Of a DNA stretch of 64,000 nucleotides, positions 34,781 through 47,610 are shown one piece after another. The notes beneath the pieces were generated by a model. That model saw only the letters and a list, made by a program, of their open reading frames with translations, had not been told where the DNA came from and made no database searches. The DNA comes from Mycolicibacterium elephantis DSM 44368. Lineage in GTDB: Bacteria; Actinomycetota; Actinomycetes; Mycobacteriales; Mycobacteriaceae. Position 1 is the first letter of the stretch. Each line of letters begins with the position of its first letter. The translations under genes and the position numbers were made by a program. The stretch lies in NCBI RefSeq assembly GCF_004014805.1, contig NZ_ATDN01000021.1:1-64000 (forward strand), in the 5' to 3' direction.

Positions 34781-36751
34781 CTATTGAAGACCGCCGACAA
34801 CAAGGCGGATGAGGTCGATCATGAAAGTGAGCAGGACGGGCGGGGTTCCCGACGTGCCGGGGCAGGCGCCTATGCCGAGGAGACAGCCGCCACCGGCGCC
34901 GGGCTGACCAGGGGTGCGGATATCGAACGCGTAGGCGTCGCCGCCCCGGCCGCCGGTAGCACGCGTGCCCAGAAGACCACCGATGCCCCCGTCGCCGCCG
35001 CGGCCGCCGATGGCGGCTCCGGGGATATCGGTTGCATCGGCCAGCAGTGAGTACGCGTCACCGCCCTTGCCCCCGTTGCCACCGGAGCCGAGGCCATCAC
35101 CGTTGCCGCCGTTCCCGCCGGCACCGCCGATAGCTCGCATCGGATCACCGTTGGTGGGGAAGAGGAACGCGGCGACGTTCAGTAGGGCGCTCACGGGCGG
35201 ATACTCAAAATTGAGCGCGAGGCCACCGGCGCCGCCGTTGCCACCCGCGCCGCCCTGTACGCCGTTGCCACCGTCGCCGCCGGCACCGCCCATGACGGTT
35301 CCGGGTACGTAGAACGGGTTGAAGTAGCCGAGCGCGAAGCTGATGACCTGCCCGCCGTTGCCGCCGTTGCCGCCCGGCGCGCCGTCGCCGCCCCTACCGC
35401 CATTACCGCCGTTTCCGCTGAAGAACCCGCCGTTGCCGCCGTTGCCGCCGTTGCCGCCGCTGCCGCGCAGGGTGCCGGTCAAATTGCTGCCGCCGTCACC
35501 GCCGTTACCGCCGTTACCGCCGCTGCCCCATAGGAACGCCGACCCGCCGTTGCCGCCCTTACCACCGGATGGAGCGAGCACCGGGAAAGTGCCGCCGGAT
35601 GCACCGTTGCCGCCGTTGCCGCCATTGCCGATGAATCCTGCGGCCCCACCGTTGCCGCCGTCCAGGCCGGAGCCCGCGGGCGGCGAATAGCCGTCCCCGC
35701 CGTTGCCGAACAGCCAGCCGCCGGGTTTGCCGTCCGGGCTGTCCGCGGTGCCGTCGGCACCGTGGCCGATGAGCGGTCGCCCTCTCCACTGATTGGTGAA
35801 TACGGCCGTGATGGCTTCTTCGACAGTTATGTGTACCGGGAAATCGAAGATGAAAAGCGGCGCCATGGCGGCCTGGACTTGGCCGATAAGGGAAGCGAGG
35901 ACGCCGGGAAGCGCCAGAATGAAGTCGATCTCGCCTGCCATTGGGCTGACCTCTGGCGCTGCCGCTGCCCCGATCGTCGGCGGTTGGGATCCGTCACCGG
36001 CCGCGTACGTGTCCATCAGCTCTTGCGCCCTGGAGACCAGCTGCGCCATCGGAGTGATCGGGACGGTCGTGGTGTCGCCGGGTGCTGAGTCATCGGCAAG
36101 GACGGGCGGCGGCGATGTGCTCGGCGGGACGTCGTCGGCCGGCGGGGGTGGCTCTACAGGATCTTCCGTGGCCGGGACGTCCTCTACCGGGTACTGCTCT
36201 GACGGAACTTCCTCTACCGGCTCCTCTTCTGCGGGCTCCTCATCCGCGAGCGCTTCATCCCCGAGCGCCCCCTCTTCTGCGAGCTCTTCGTCCTCGAGTG
36301 CCTCCTCTTCTGCGAGCTCTTCGTCCTCGAGGGGCTCCTCTTCTGCGAGGTCCTCATCGTCTACTTCGGCAAGGTCGTCCGCATCGGTGGAATCCAAGTT
36401 GCTGTCGACGTCGTCGATGGTGGAGTCGTCGAGGCTTTCAGCGACGTTGGCGTTACGCATGGTGCCGGTAGTGTCACGGCTGTCCGTAGTGTTGCGATCT
36501 GTCGCGGTTTGACCGTCAGATTTGCTATCGCTGGCCGACGCGGAATCATTGCTCGGGGTATCGGCGTGGGCGACTCCAGTTCCGGCAGCCATACCGGTGC
36601 ATACGCCGAGGGTGATAACCCCTGTTCCGAGCCACAAACTGACGTCGTTGTGCCGGCTCTGAACACGATGCCGACCTGCGCGCCCGCTTGTTTTTCTTCG
36701 GGCTCTCCTGGCTGGCTTCGTCGCAGAATGTCTGGCGGCCACTCGCAGCAC
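34781..36751 (-). CDS. Secreted PGRS-repeat protein without a PE domain
   Basis: A 656-residue protein. A long, Arg-rich leader precedes a hydrophobic segment and AxA-type cleavage site ([20 protein letters not shown] then VAHADTPS). Next is an Asp/Glu-rich region with about 10-residue acidic repeats, a Pro-rich linker, a short helical region, and from about residue 325 a PGRS block with the start [20 protein letters not shown] and many GGxGGxG units (GNGGNGGNG, GGAGGNGG). PGRS blocks normally follow a PE domain; none is present here. The tail is [19 protein letters not shown]. Calcium-binding GGxGxD/NxUx-type turns are possible. Likely exported to the cell envelope; function unknown. Confidence 0.82.
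   Translation of the reverse strand: MLRVAARHSATKPARRARRKTSGRAGRHRVQSRHNDVSLWLGTGVITLGVCTGMAAGTGVAHADTPSNDSASASDSKSDGQTATDRNTTDSRDTTGTMRNANVAESLDDSTIDDVDSNLDSTDADDLAEVDDEDLAEEEPLEDEELAEEEALEDEELAEEGALGDEALADEEPAEEEPVEEVPSEQYPVEDVPATEDPVEPPPPADDVPPSTSPPPVLADDSAPGDTTTVPITPMAQLVSRAQELMDTYAAGDGSQPPTIGAAAAPEVSPMAGEIDFILALPGVLASLIGQVQAAMAPLFIFDFPVHITVEEAITAVFTNQWRGRPLIGHGADGTADSPDGKPGGWLFGNGGDGYSPPAGSGLDGGNGGAAGFIGNGGNGGNGASGGTFPVLAPSGGKGGNGGSAFLWGSGGNGGNGGDGGSNLTGTLRGSGGNGGNGGNGGFFSGNGGNGGRGGDGAPGGNGGNGGQVISFALGYFNPFYVPGTVMGGAGGDGGNGVQGGAGGNGGAGGLALNFEYPPVSALLNVAAFLFPTNGDPMRAIGGAGGNGGNGDGLGSGGNGGKGGDAYSLLADATDIPGAAIGGRGGDGGIGGLLGTRATGGRGGDAYAFDIRTPGQPGAGGGCLLGIGACPGTSGTPPVLLTFMIDLIRLVVGGLQ
34900..35770 (-). 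repeat. PGRS (polymorphic GC-rich) coding repeat block
   Basis: The plus strand shows continuous CCGCCGTTGCCGCC-type triplets, the signature of PGRS DNA; in frame it encodes GGNGG/GGAGG units. In-frame repeats like these are recombination-prone and often assemble badly. Confidence 0.85.
36190..36345 (-). repeat. Acidic EEL/EDE coding repeats in the PGRS protein
   Basis: Near-identical about 36-base units (GCGAGCTCTTCGTCCTCGAG on the plus strand, with variants) recur around 36275-36345 and degrade toward 36190. They encode [14 protein letters not shown] acidic repeats. Confidence 0.7.
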
Positions 36752-36917
36752 TCTACCGGCAACGATCCCTTTACAAGCGGCGTTTCAGCCGTAAATTGAC
36801 GTTCTACACTATTTGCTGTTTGTACATTTTGTCGGCATTTCTCAATTTCTGTGACAGGGGTGCGGGAGCCGGGGCGGGATGTGGCCGGTTTCCTGCGCGG
36901 GCACGCGGTAGGGGTCT

Positions 36918-38360
36918 TCAACGGCGGGCCGTGTGGGGGCTCTCGCGTGTCTGCGATCTCACGTAGTCGACGAGCATCTCGTCGGCGTCGGCCGGGATGA
37001 ATCCGGTGGACTCGATCTTGGTCAGATCGAGTGCGCTGTTTGTTGGGCGCGGGGCGACGGGACCTTGGGTCTTGCCGAAGTATTCGGCGGTGGACACCCC
37101 GGTCACCCGGGTCGGGTCGTGACCGGCGAGGGAGAACGTGCGACGCGCCACGTCCGCCCATGACCCCACGGGCCCCGAACCGCTCACGTTGTACGTGCCG
37201 TATGGCGCGTGCGTCTCGACCAGGTGCCGGATCGCCCGAGCCAGTTCGGAGGTGAAGGTCAAGCGTCCCCACTGATCGTCGACCACGGAAGGGTTCACGT
37301 CCCGGTCGGCCAGCGACAACATGGTGCGGACGAAATTGCGCCCGTCCCCGATCACCCAGGACGTGCGCAGAATGTAGTGGCGCGGCAAGGTGGCCACGAT
37401 CTGATCGCCCGCCGCCTTGGTCTGTCCGTATACGCCGAGCGGCGTGAACGGGTCGTCCTCGCGGTACGGCCGCGTGCTCGTTCCGTCGAAGACATAGTCA
37501 CTCGAGATATGCACAACGGTGAGGCCGCGCTCGGCAGCGACCCGCACGAGTGCCGCCACGCCGGCGACGTTGGTCGCCCACGCTGCCGCCCGCCCTTCGG
37601 TGGTCTCAGCGTTGTCGACAGCGGTGTACGCCGCGGCGTTGATGATCGTGTCGTAATCGCCCCAGCGGCGAGCCGATTGGAGGTCACCGGCAACCAGATC
37701 GATGTCGGCCCGGGTGGGGAACTCGACATGCGACGCGTCCCCGTAAGCCGCGCGCAGGGCGCGCCCCAGCTGCCCGCCAGCGCCGAGCACCAAGATCTTC
37801 GGCGGCGGCACGGGGTCGATGTCGGCCAGCCGGGGCTGGGCGCGGTCCTTGTCAGACAACACCGCTCGGTCCAGCGGGATCGGCCAGCTGATGGCGACGC
37901 TCTCGTCGGCGGGGTGTACCGATGTGTAGCTCGCATCGGCGGAGTAGTGGTCGTTGACGAGGTAGGAGTAGACCGTGTTCGGCTCGAGCGTCTGGTATGC
38001 GTTGCCCACCCCGCGGGGCACGAACACGGCGCGCGACGGATCCAGTTCGACGGTGAAGACGGTCCCGAACGTCGCGCCCGCGCGCAGGTCGACCCACGCC
38101 CCGAACGCCCGCCCGGCCGCGACGGAAACGAATTTGTCCCAAGGTTCGGCATGGATGCCGCGCGTGGTGCCCAGGTGTTCGTTGAAGGCGATGTTGTGCT
38201 GGACGGGACCGAAGTCCGGCATACCCGCGGCGAGCATCTTCTCGCGCTGCCAGTTCTCCTTGAACCACCCTCGGTTGTCGCCGTGGACGGGCAGCTGCCA
38301 AACCGTCAGCCCGGGAATAGGCGTGTGCTCAGCCTCCAAGGTCTTGCCGTACACCGTCAT
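36918..38360 (-). CDS. Fused dTDP-4-dehydrorhamnose 3,5-epimerase / dTDP-4-dehydrorhamnose reductase (RmlC-RmlD)
   Basis: A 480-residue bifunctional enzyme. Residues 1 to about 180 are RmlC-like: GDNRGWFKENWQREKM, FNEHLGTTRGIHAEPWDKFV (active-site His), FVPRGVGNAYQTLEP and Tyr in VYSYLVNDHYSAD. Residues about 188-470 are RmlD-like: ILVLGAGGQLGRALRAAYGD, INAAAYTAVDNAE, VHISSDYVFDG and the catalytic YGQTKAAGDQ. The fusion would carry out the last two steps to dTDP-L-rhamnose in one chain. It lies 15 bp after rmlB on the same strand. M. tuberculosis has separate rmlC and rmlD, so the fusion is a feature of this accessory set. Confidence 0.92.
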   Translation of the reverse strand: MTVYGKTLEAEHTPIPGLTVWQLPVHGDNRGWFKENWQREKMLAAGMPDFGPVQHNIAFNEHLGTTRGIHAEPWDKFVSVAAGRAFGAWVDLRAGATFGTVFTVELDPSRAVFVPRGVGNAYQTLEPNTVYSYLVNDHYSADASYTSVHPADESVAISWPIPLDRAVLSDKDRAQPRLADIDPVPPPKILVLGAGGQLGRALRAAYGDASHVEFPTRADIDLVAGDLQSARRWGDYDTIINAAAYTAVDNAETTEGRAAAWATNVAGVAALVRVAAERGLTVVHISSDYVFDGTSTRPYREDDPFTPLGVYGQTKAAGDQIVATLPRHYILRTSWVIGDGRNFVRTMLSLADRDVNPSVVDDQWGRLTFTSELARAIRHLVETHAPYGTYNVSGSGPVGSWADVARRTFSLAGHDPTRVTGVSTAEYFGKTQGPVAPRPTNSALDLTKIESTGFIPADADEMLVDYVRSQTRESPHTARR

Positions 38361-38375
38361 CGCTTGGATTCTCCG

Positions 38376-40243
<1,868 letters not shown>

Positions 40244-40304
40244 GACGAAATCGTTTCTCCGCCAGCCCCTTTAATGCGCAGCCACCCGGTATCGACGTTG
40301 CCGA

Positions 40305-41567
40305 CTATGCGGCTGCCTTGCGGGTATCGCTCGGATCGCTGTCGCCGGTGTTGGCGTCGCCGCCCGATGTTTGCTTGGAAACGGTCCCCGACGGACCTGT
40401 CGATGCGGGAGCGACACTCTCGGCTGCGCCGTCATCCTCTTTGGTTGCCTCCACGGTGTCGGTTTCCGTGTCGGGATCCACGTCGGTGTCGATGTCGATG
40501 TCGATGTCCGTGTCGGTGTCGGTGTCGACGTCCACCTCGATGTCGGTCTCGTCGATCGCGGCGTCCACTTCGGTGTCAACGTCAGTCTCGACGTCCGTCT
40601 CCTCGACCGTCGTTTCGTCAGCCGCATTCTCTTCTGTCACGGCGTCCGCGGCCGGCGCCTGTTCGGCTTCCTGCTCGTCTGTGCCACCCGGTCCGTCGAC
40701 GTCGAGAGCAGCCGCCGCCATCTGCCGCGCGGCGAGGGAAACCGACTGCTGCGCAAGGTCGTCATCCCCGGCCGCCAGAGCCGACGCCTCGGGTTCGGGT
40801 TCGGGTTCGGGCTCGGGTGGCGGGGGCGCCGGGATCACTCCGATGGCCTGCAGGATGTCCCTGAGCCCGTTGGCAATCCACTGAAGCACATCGACCAGCG
40901 GTTGGAACGGCCACAGCGTGTAATCCAGGACGTTCACGGCGAGGGCGAGGAAACCCTGTGCTGCGGCGTAGCTGTTGCTGTAAAGGTTGAGAGCGGCTGT
41001 GCCGATGAAACCGGCAACAGTGTTCTGTGACCCGTCGCCCCAAGGCGAGATACCGAGTGCGGCGTTGCCGATGCCGATCGCCGAGGCACTGCCCGGCCCT
41101 AGTTGCAAAACGATGTTGGCCCCGCCGGAGGCGCCGGCATTTGCGGCCGCGTTGCCGAGGGGCGAGGCGCTGATGACGAGATTGGGTCCGCCGACTGCCG
41201 CGGCTGTTCCCGGCCCGATCTGGGTCGCCATGCTGAAGAAGGAGAAGATCGCCCCTGCTGTCGCGTGGTCGCCGAACGCGGTGACGGCGGTGAAGGCGCT
41301 CAGGGCAGCCGTGGCGTTGGCACCGGCGCCGATCGCCACGGCGCTGCTGAAGAATCCCATCGAGGCATTCGCGGTGGCACCGGGGCCGATCGCGATCGCG
41401 ATCGATGTGATGTTGCTTGTGCAACCGTTGCCGTTGTTCAGCCCGAAGGCCGAGAAGCAAGTCGCGTTGGCGGCCGGAACTCCGCTGAAGGTGCCGGTCG
41501 CAAGCGCGGTGGAGACGGCCATCGCGCCGACAAACGCGCCGCCCCTCTTCGCTCGGTGCTTTGCCAT
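40305..41567 (-). CDS. Secreted protein with YadA-head-like repeats and Asp/Thr-rich tail
   Basis: A 420-residue protein. A signal peptide is visible (MAKHRAKRGGAFVGAMAVST then ALATGTFSGVPAANA). Residues about 35-180 have periodic AIAIGPGATANA, AVAIGAGANATA, AFGDHATAGA, ALGISPWGDG units, like the AIGxxAxAxG register of YadA-type beta-roll heads. A hydrophobic helical part (NVLDYTLWPFQPLVDVLQWI) follows, then APPPPEPEPEPEPEPE, then a strongly acidic DTDTDTDIDIDIDTDVD-type repeat. Two cysteines lie near the mature N-terminus. It precedes rmlA on the same strand. Surface location is likely; function unknown. Confidence 0.75.
   Translation of the reverse strand: MAKHRAKRGGAFVGAMAVSTALATGTFSGVPAANATCFSAFGLNNGNGCTSNITSIAIAIGPGATANASMGFFSSAVAIGAGANATAALSAFTAVTAFGDHATAGAIFSFFSMATQIGPGTAAAVGGPNLVISASPLGNAAANAGASGGANIVLQLGPGSASAIGIGNAALGISPWGDGSQNTVAGFIGTAALNLYSNSYAAAQGFLALAVNVLDYTLWPFQPLVDVLQWIANGLRDILQAIGVIPAPPPPEPEPEPEPEASALAAGDDDLAQQSVSLAARQMAAAALDVDGPGGTDEQEAEQAPAADAVTEENAADETTVEETDVETDVDTEVDAAIDETDIEVDVDTDTDTDIDIDIDTDVDPDTETDTVEATKEDDGAAESVAPASTGPSGTVSKQTSGGDANTGDSDPSDTRKAAA
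40470..40590 (-). repeat. Asp/Thr/Ile/Val 6-base coding repeat
   Basis: GTCGATGTC/GTCGGTGTC-type hexamers repeat through this stretch on the plus strand, encoding (D[TIV])n near the C-terminus of the secreted protein. The pattern suggests slippage-prone length variation. Confidence 0.75.
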
Positions 41568-41733
41568 CGAAACCCTAGGTGCTCGTAGGGCATTGCCAGT
41601 TCGGGACGCTCACGTCGCGACACACTGGTCTGGCCCTCGTTTCTGCAGATAATTTACTTTGCGGACAATAACCCAAACACACCCACGATAGCTAGCTCTT
41701 GCTCCGAAAAGTCCGTTGTCGGGTCGACAATCC

Positions 41734-44637
41734 TTACTTGACAACCTCGAGCTGGTCTGTAACTGCGTCGTCTTCGTCCTTCGGCAGCAGCAACGCGCGC
41801 ACCACCGGCCGAGGTCCTTCGGATCGAAGCATGAGGCTGGCCGGGCGCGGGCGCACTATTTGCGGCCACCAGAACCACCGACCGAGCAGCGCGGCGATCG
41901 ACGGTGTCAAGAACGCCCGCACGACCAATGTGTCGAACATCAGGCCCAGCGCGATGGTGGTGCCGACCTGACCGATGATCCTCAAGTCGCTGACCACCAT
42001 CGCGGCCATGGTGAACGCGAACACGAGCCCGGCGTTCGTCACGACTTTGCCCGTGCCGCCCATGGCACGGATGATCCCGGTGTTTATGCCGGCCGAAATC
42101 TCCTCTTTGATCCGGGATACCAGCAGCAGGTTGTAGTCGGACCCGACGCCGAGGAGGATGATCACGGCCATCGGAAGCACCATCCAATGCAAGTTGATGC
42201 CCAGAATGTACTGCCAGATCAGAACGGCCATCCCGAAGGATGCGCCCAGCGAGAGCGCGACTGTGCCGACGATGACCAGCGCGGCGATGATGCTGCGAGT
42301 GATGACGAGCATGATGATGAAAATCAGGCAGAGCGCGCTGACCGCCGCGATCCACAGATCGTATTTCGAGCCGTCGCGAAGGTCCTGGAATGTCGATGCG
42401 GCGCCGGCGATATGAATGCTGGCGCCCTGCAACGGGGTTGTCTTCAGCGCCTCCTCGGCCGCCATTCTCATCTGATCGATGTTCGCGATGCTCTCGGGTG
42501 ATCCCGGGTCTCCCTTGTGGGAGATGATGAATCGGGCCGCTCTTCCGTCCGGGGACAAGAAGGAATCCATCGCGCGGCGGAAATCGGGGTTCTGGAAAAC
42601 CTCCGGAGGCAGATAGAAAGAGTCGTCGTTGTTGGCCGCGTCGAATGCCTGACCCATGGCCGTCGCGTCTTCGTTGGATTCGTTCAGCACGTCGAAAAGC
42701 CCGGACATGGTGCTGTGCATGGTCAGCAGCATGTTCCGCATGGTTTTCATGATGTCGATCATTTGCGGCAATGATTCAAGTAACTGCGGCAGCAGGGCGT
42801 CGACCTTTTCCAGATCCGCTACGAGTTCGTCCATCTTGCCCGTGAGGATGTCGACGTTGTCGAGTGCATCGAAGACACTTCGAAGTGCCCAGCAGACTGG
42901 GATGTTGAAGCAGTGTGGCTCCCAGTAGAAGTAGTTGCGGATCGGCCTGAAGAAATCGTCGAAATTCGCGAGGTGATCTCTGAGATCGGCCACCGCTGCC
43001 GACATGTCTCTCGTGATGTTGACCGTGTCATGGGTGATGTCGGTCATCTGCCGTTGTATGTCGTACATGACTTGGGCTATGGCGATCTGCTTGTCCATCA
43101 GATCGGCCTGCGTGAGCATGTCGTCGACGCGGGCCCTCATGTGCTTCATCATTTGCACCTGGCCGGCGTTCTGCAGGCTGATGAGAAACGGAATCGACGT
43201 TCGTTCGATCGGTGTTCCTTCGGGACGGGTTATGCCCTGCACCCGCGAGACCCCTGGAACTTGAAAAATTGCTTTGGCCAACTTGTGCAGCACAAGAAAA
43301 TCGTCGGGGTTACGCATGTCGTGATCGGTTTCGATCATCAGGATGTCGGGCATCATTCGCGCTTGAGAGAAGTGCCGATCAGCCGCGGCATACCCGAGAT
43401 TGGCCGGAACGTCTTCAGGTAGGTACTGGCGGTCGTCATAGCTTGTTCGGTAACCCGGCAGTGCGATCAGACCGACCAACGTAACCGCCAACGTCGCAAC
43501 GAGTATGGGGCCGGGCCAGCGGACAATCGCCGTGCCGAGCCGGCGCCATCGACGGGTGCCGATCCACCGCCGGGGGTCGAACAGCCCGACCCTGCTTCCG
43601 ATGGTCAGAACCGATGGGACAAGCGTGAGCGCGACGACGACCGCGACAACCATGCCCACCGCGCATGGCACGCCAACGGTCTGAAAGATCGACATCCGGG
43701 TAAAGCTCAGGCACAACAGTGCGCCGGCGATCGTCAAGCCGGAACCCAGGACCACGCGGGCCACGCTGCGGTAGGTGGTGTAGAAAGCCGTTTCCCTGTC
43801 TTCGCCGGCCTGACGCGCCTCTTGGTACCGGCCGAAAAAGAAGATCCCGTAGTCGGTTCCGGCCGCCATCGCGAGCGCCACCAACAAGTTGACGGAGAAG
43901 GTCGAGAGCAGAACCAAGTCGTGATGGCCGATGAAGGCAACGATTCCGCGTGCCGCGAACACTTCCACGCCGACCGTGACCAACAGCAGTATCACGGTGG
44001 CGAACGAACGGTAGACGATGAGCAGCACCACGAAGATGATCAGGGCGCCGACGAAGGTCAACTTCAGAATGGATCGTTCACCGCTGTGCGTCATATCGCC
44101 GACAAGCGCTGCCGACCCGGTGACATGGACCTCGACGCCGGCCGGCGGCGGAGTCCGGTCGACGATGTCGCGGACAGCTTCGACGGATTCCTGCGATTTG
44201 GGCGTGCCTTGATCGCCGGCCAAATTCAACTGCACGTAAACGGCCTTGCCGTCGGGGCTTTGGGCCCCTCCCGCCGTCAGGCGATCGCCCCACAAGTCCT
44301 GGACGTGCTCGACATGCGGGTCGTTTTTCAGCGCGCGGACCAACCCGTCGTAATATGTGCGCGCCTCATCGCCGAGAGGTTGCTGACCCTCCAGCACGAT
44401 CATCGCCGTGCTGTCGGAATCAGATTCTTCGAATACCTGCCCCATCCGCGCCATCGCCTGAACCGCCGGTGCATCCCTTGGGCTCATCGGCACGGCCTGC
44501 TCGCGGCCGACCTGCTCGAGGGACGGGACTGCAAAGGTGACGAGCAGGGTCAGCGCCACCCAGGCCAGGATGATGAGCGGCGCGAACTTGCGAATCGTCC
44601 GTGCCATCAAGGGGATTCGACGGTTCTCGGGGCTCAT
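41734..44637 (-). CDS. MmpL-family RND transporter (MmpL4b-like, second of pair)
   Basis: A 967-residue MmpL protein with two MMPL domains and about 12 membrane helices. The first cytoplasmic-proximal helix is [20 protein letters not shown]. Proton-relay-type motifs are seen in [20 protein letters not shown] and [19 protein letters not shown]. The large second periplasmic loop is rich in Met/Asp helices ([20 protein letters not shown]). It is 33 bp downstream of the first mmpL in an mmpS-mmpL-mmpL unit, the order of mmpS4-mmpL4a-mmpL4b in GPL loci. It probably exports the glycolipid built by the neighbouring enzymes. Confidence 0.92.
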   Translation of the reverse strand: MSPENRRIPLMARTIRKFAPLIILAWVALTLLVTFAVPSLEQVGREQAVPMSPRDAPAVQAMARMGQVFEESDSDSTAMIVLEGQQPLGDEARTYYDGLVRALKNDPHVEHVQDLWGDRLTAGGAQSPDGKAVYVQLNLAGDQGTPKSQESVEAVRDIVDRTPPPAGVEVHVTGSAALVGDMTHSGERSILKLTFVGALIIFVVLLIVYRSFATVILLLVTVGVEVFAARGIVAFIGHHDLVLLSTFSVNLLVALAMAAGTDYGIFFFGRYQEARQAGEDRETAFYTTYRSVARVVLGSGLTIAGALLCLSFTRMSIFQTVGVPCAVGMVVAVVVALTLVPSVLTIGSRVGLFDPRRWIGTRRWRRLGTAIVRWPGPILVATLAVTLVGLIALPGYRTSYDDRQYLPEDVPANLGYAAADRHFSQARMMPDILMIETDHDMRNPDDFLVLHKLAKAIFQVPGVSRVQGITRPEGTPIERTSIPFLISLQNAGQVQMMKHMRARVDDMLTQADLMDKQIAIAQVMYDIQRQMTDITHDTVNITRDMSAAVADLRDHLANFDDFFRPIRNYFYWEPHCFNIPVCWALRSVFDALDNVDILTGKMDELVADLEKVDALLPQLLESLPQMIDIMKTMRNMLLTMHSTMSGLFDVLNESNEDATAMGQAFDAANNDDSFYLPPEVFQNPDFRRAMDSFLSPDGRAARFIISHKGDPGSPESIANIDQMRMAAEEALKTTPLQGASIHIAGAASTFQDLRDGSKYDLWIAAVSALCLIFIIMLVITRSIIAALVIVGTVALSLGASFGMAVLIWQYILGINLHWMVLPMAVIILLGVGSDYNLLLVSRIKEEISAGINTGIIRAMGGTGKVVTNAGLVFAFTMAAMVVSDLRIIGQVGTTIALGLMFDTLVVRAFLTPSIAALLGRWFWWPQIVRPRPASLMLRSEGPRPVVRALLLPKDEDDAVTDQLEVVK

Positions 44638-44670
44638 GGGGCCGCCAGCAGGCAGCGGCGCCCGAGGTTG

Positions 44671-47610
44671 TTACCGCCTTGTACCACGATGCGCTCCGCC
44701 GTTGCCGGCACCCGCAGTGAAGTCGACCCCTTCGGGCGGCGGGCTTTCCAACAGAGCGCGCACCAGGGGACGGGGGCCGGTGGCCCTCAGCAACGAACTC
44801 GCGGGCCGCTGCCGGACTCGCTGCGGCCACCAGAACCACCGTCCCAACAAGGCCGCGATCGACGGCGTCATGAACGCGCGCACGATCAACGTGTCGAACA
44901 TCAGGCCCAGTCCGATCGTCGTGCCGATCTGCCCGATGCTGAGCAAGTCGCTGATCGCCATCGAGGCCATCGTGGCGGCGAAGACCAACCCCGCAGTGGT
45001 GACGACCTTGCCGGTGCCGCCCATCGCACGGATGATCGCGGTGTTGATTCCGGCGCCCAGTTCGTCCTTTATCCGTGCGACAAGCAACAGGTTGTAATCG
45101 GAGCCCACTGCCAGAAGGACGATCACCGCCATCACGAGCACTGCCCAGTGAATCTGTATGCCAAGCAGATACTGCCAAACGAAGACGGATACCCCGAAGG
45201 CCGCACCCAGGGAAACAAGAACCGTGCCCACGATGACGAGAGCGGCCACGACGCTTCTCGTCATGATCAGCATGACGATGAAAATCAGGCAGATCGCCGA
45301 CACGACCGCGATCATCAGGTCGAATTGCGACCCGACGACAATGTCTTTCGTCATGGCGGCGGTCCCGCTGAGATAGATCGGAGAGCCCTCCAGGGGCGTT
45401 CCTTTGAGTGCCTCCTCGGCGGCATTGTGGATCGCATCTACCCGCGCGATACCCTCTGGGGAAGCCGGATCGTCCTTTTGCGTGATGAACATCCGAACCG
45501 ACTTTCCGTCCGGTGAGATGAAGATATCCATCACGCGTTTGAAGTCTTCGTTCTTGAAGATGTCCGCCGGTATATAGAAGGAATCGTCGTTCTGTGCGGC
45601 ATCGAACGACTTGCCCATGGCGGTCGGATCGACGTTGGCTTCGTCCATTTGACCGAAGACGCCGGACATCGTGGCGTGCATGCTCAGCATCATCGACCGC
45701 ATGCTCTCCATGATCGCGATCATCTGGGGGAATTGGACGAGCATCTGGGGCATGAGAACGTCGATCTTGTCGAGGTTCACCACCAGCGCGTCGAGCTTTT
45801 CGGTGAGCACATCGACGCCGTCAATCGTGTCGAATATTCCCCTGATCGACCAGCAGAGAGGAATGTTGTAGCAGTGCGGCTCCCAATACAGATAGTTGCG
45901 AATCGGCCGGATGAAGTCGTCGAAATTCGCGATGCTGTCCCGTAGTTGTTCGGTGATTTCCTGCACTTCATGAGTGTTGGCGGTCATGTCATGCATCGTG
46001 GCGACCATCTGTTCCATCAATCCGTACATATGTCGCATGATTCCGACCGCTTGCTCGAGCATTTCAGCCTGCTCGAGGATCTGCTCCATCTGCGCTTTCT
46101 GGAAGGCCATGTACTGCTGCTGGCCCGCCTGCTGCATGCTGAGCATGTACGGGATCGTGGTGTGCGGGATCGGGGTGCCCTCGGGTCGAGTCACCGCCTG
46201 CACCTTCGAAACGCCCGGAACGGCGAGGACGGCTTTGGCGAGCTTGTTGAGGACCAAGAAATCGGTCGGATTGCGTAGATCGCGATCGGTTTCGACCATC
46301 AACATTTCCGGCGCCATCATCACCGACTCGGGAAAGTGCCGGGCTGCGGCCGCCATGCCTTGATTGGCCGGAATGTCTTTCGGTAGATACTTCTGATCGT
46401 TGTAGCTCGGTTTGAATCCGGGCAGGGCCAGCAGTCCGACCAGCGTGATCGCCATGGTGGCCGTAAGGATGGGCGCGGGCCATCGCACGATTGCCGTTCC
46501 GATCCGCCGCCACCCGTGCGCGTGGAGATTCCGCTTCGGGTCAAGCAGCCCGAACCGGCTTCCCACAGCGATGACCGCGGGGAAGAGCGTGAGAGCGACC
46601 GCGATCGCGACCAGAACGCCCACGGCGCACGGGAGCGCCAGAAGGCTGAAGAAGCGCAACCGGGTGAAGCTCAGACAGTAGAGGGCCCCGGCGATCGTCA
46701 ACCCGGAGGCCAGCACAACTTTGGCGACCCCGCGGTAAGTGGTGTAGTAGGCGGTCGCTTTGTCCTGGCCGGCCTGGCGTGCTTCCTGATAGCGCCCGAA
46801 GAAGAAGATTCCGTAGTCGGTTCCGGCGGCGATGCAGAGAGCGACCAGCAGGTTCACGCCGAAAGTCGTCAGGCCGATGACCTCGTGTAGGCCAAGCAAC
46901 GCGACAATTCCACGGGCGGCCTGCAATTGGATACCGACCACCAGCAGCAAGAGCAGAACGGTTGCGATCGAACGGTATACGAACAGCAGCATCACAAAGA
47001 TGACGCCGATGCTCACCACCGTGATCAGGATGACTGTCCTGTTACCGCTGACGCTGATATCCGCGGCGACCGCCGCAGGGCCGGTGACATACGCAGTGAC
47101 GCCCGGCGGCGGTTGTGAACGGTCGACGATGTCTCGAACGGCGGCAACCGATTCAAGGATCGTGGCCTGGTTCTGGGTGCCGACGAGGCTTATCTGGACA
47201 TAGGCAGCCTTGCCATCACTGCTTTGCGCAGCCCCCCTGGTGAGTTCGTCACCCCAGAAGTCCTGAACGCTCTGCACATGTTTCTGATCGCCTCGAAGCT
47301 CACCGACCAATTGGTCGTAGTAGTCGTGAGCGTCCTGGCCTAGCGGTTTATCGCCTTCCAGAACAATGATTACGGCGCCACCGGAGTCGGGTGAGTTGAA
47401 AGCCTCGCTCATCCGTTCCGCGGCTTGAAACGACGGCGCCTCTGTTGGGTTGAGTGAAAGTGCTTGTCGCTGTTCGACTTCCTCGAGAGTCGGCACGGCG
47501 ACGGTCAAGACACCAATGACCACCAACCACGCCAAGATGATCGGCAGCGAGAACCGGCGAATGGCTCGCGCCGCCAAAGGCTGAGTGTCGTACAGCTGGT
47601 GGTTGCTCAT
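44671..47610 (-). CDS. MmpL-family RND transporter (MmpL4a-like, first of pair)
   Basis: A 979-residue MmpL protein. The start ATG at 47610 ([20 protein letters not shown]) overlaps the mmpS stop by four bases (ATGA); the frame stays open further upstream over mmpS but that part is a shadow. Motifs: [20 protein letters not shown] and [19 protein letters not shown]. The periplasmic coiled region is Met-rich ([20 protein letters not shown]). It resembles the neighbouring MmpL closely and probably forms a transporter complex with it and MmpS. Confidence 0.92.
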   Translation of the reverse strand: MSNHQLYDTQPLAARAIRRFSLPIILAWLVVIGVLTVAVPTLEEVEQRQALSLNPTEAPSFQAAERMSEAFNSPDSGGAVIIVLEGDKPLGQDAHDYYDQLVGELRGDQKHVQSVQDFWGDELTRGAAQSSDGKAAYVQISLVGTQNQATILESVAAVRDIVDRSQPPPGVTAYVTGPAAVAADISVSGNRTVILITVVSIGVIFVMLLFVYRSIATVLLLLLVVGIQLQAARGIVALLGLHEVIGLTTFGVNLLVALCIAAGTDYGIFFFGRYQEARQAGQDKATAYYTTYRGVAKVVLASGLTIAGALYCLSFTRLRFFSLLALPCAVGVLVAIAVALTLFPAVIAVGSRFGLLDPKRNLHAHGWRRIGTAIVRWPAPILTATMAITLVGLLALPGFKPSYNDQKYLPKDIPANQGMAAAARHFPESVMMAPEMLMVETDRDLRNPTDFLVLNKLAKAVLAVPGVSKVQAVTRPEGTPIPHTTIPYMLSMQQAGQQQYMAFQKAQMEQILEQAEMLEQAVGIMRHMYGLMEQMVATMHDMTANTHEVQEITEQLRDSIANFDDFIRPIRNYLYWEPHCYNIPLCWSIRGIFDTIDGVDVLTEKLDALVVNLDKIDVLMPQMLVQFPQMIAIMESMRSMMLSMHATMSGVFGQMDEANVDPTAMGKSFDAAQNDDSFYIPADIFKNEDFKRVMDIFISPDGKSVRMFITQKDDPASPEGIARVDAIHNAAEEALKGTPLEGSPIYLSGTAAMTKDIVVGSQFDLMIAVVSAICLIFIVMLIMTRSVVAALVIVGTVLVSLGAAFGVSVFVWQYLLGIQIHWAVLVMAVIVLLAVGSDYNLLLVARIKDELGAGINTAIIRAMGGTGKVVTTAGLVFAATMASMAISDLLSIGQIGTTIGLGLMFDTLIVRAFMTPSIAALLGRWFWWPQRVRQRPASSLLRATGPRPLVRALLESPPPEGVDFTAGAGNGGAHRGTRR

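Noticed and set aside
34730..35050. 106-codon plus-strand frame opposite the end of the PGRS gene
   Set aside because: Mostly antisense to PGRS coding repeats and without a start signal.
35343..35690. Plus-strand frame encoding PPLPPLPP repeats
   Set aside because: It is the mirror of the PGRS glycine codons (GGN read as NCC); no start signal, and the minus strand gives a signal peptide plus PGRS protein.
34900..35770. Dense repeats considered as a CRISPR array
   Set aside because: Unit length is a few codons, in frame and without unique spacers; no cas genes. It is a PGRS coding block.
43822..45516. 564-codon plus-strand frame across the two mmpL genes
   Set aside because: Antisense to conserved MmpL coding sequence and spans the junction of the two genes; low-information, Arg/Asp/His-rich translation.
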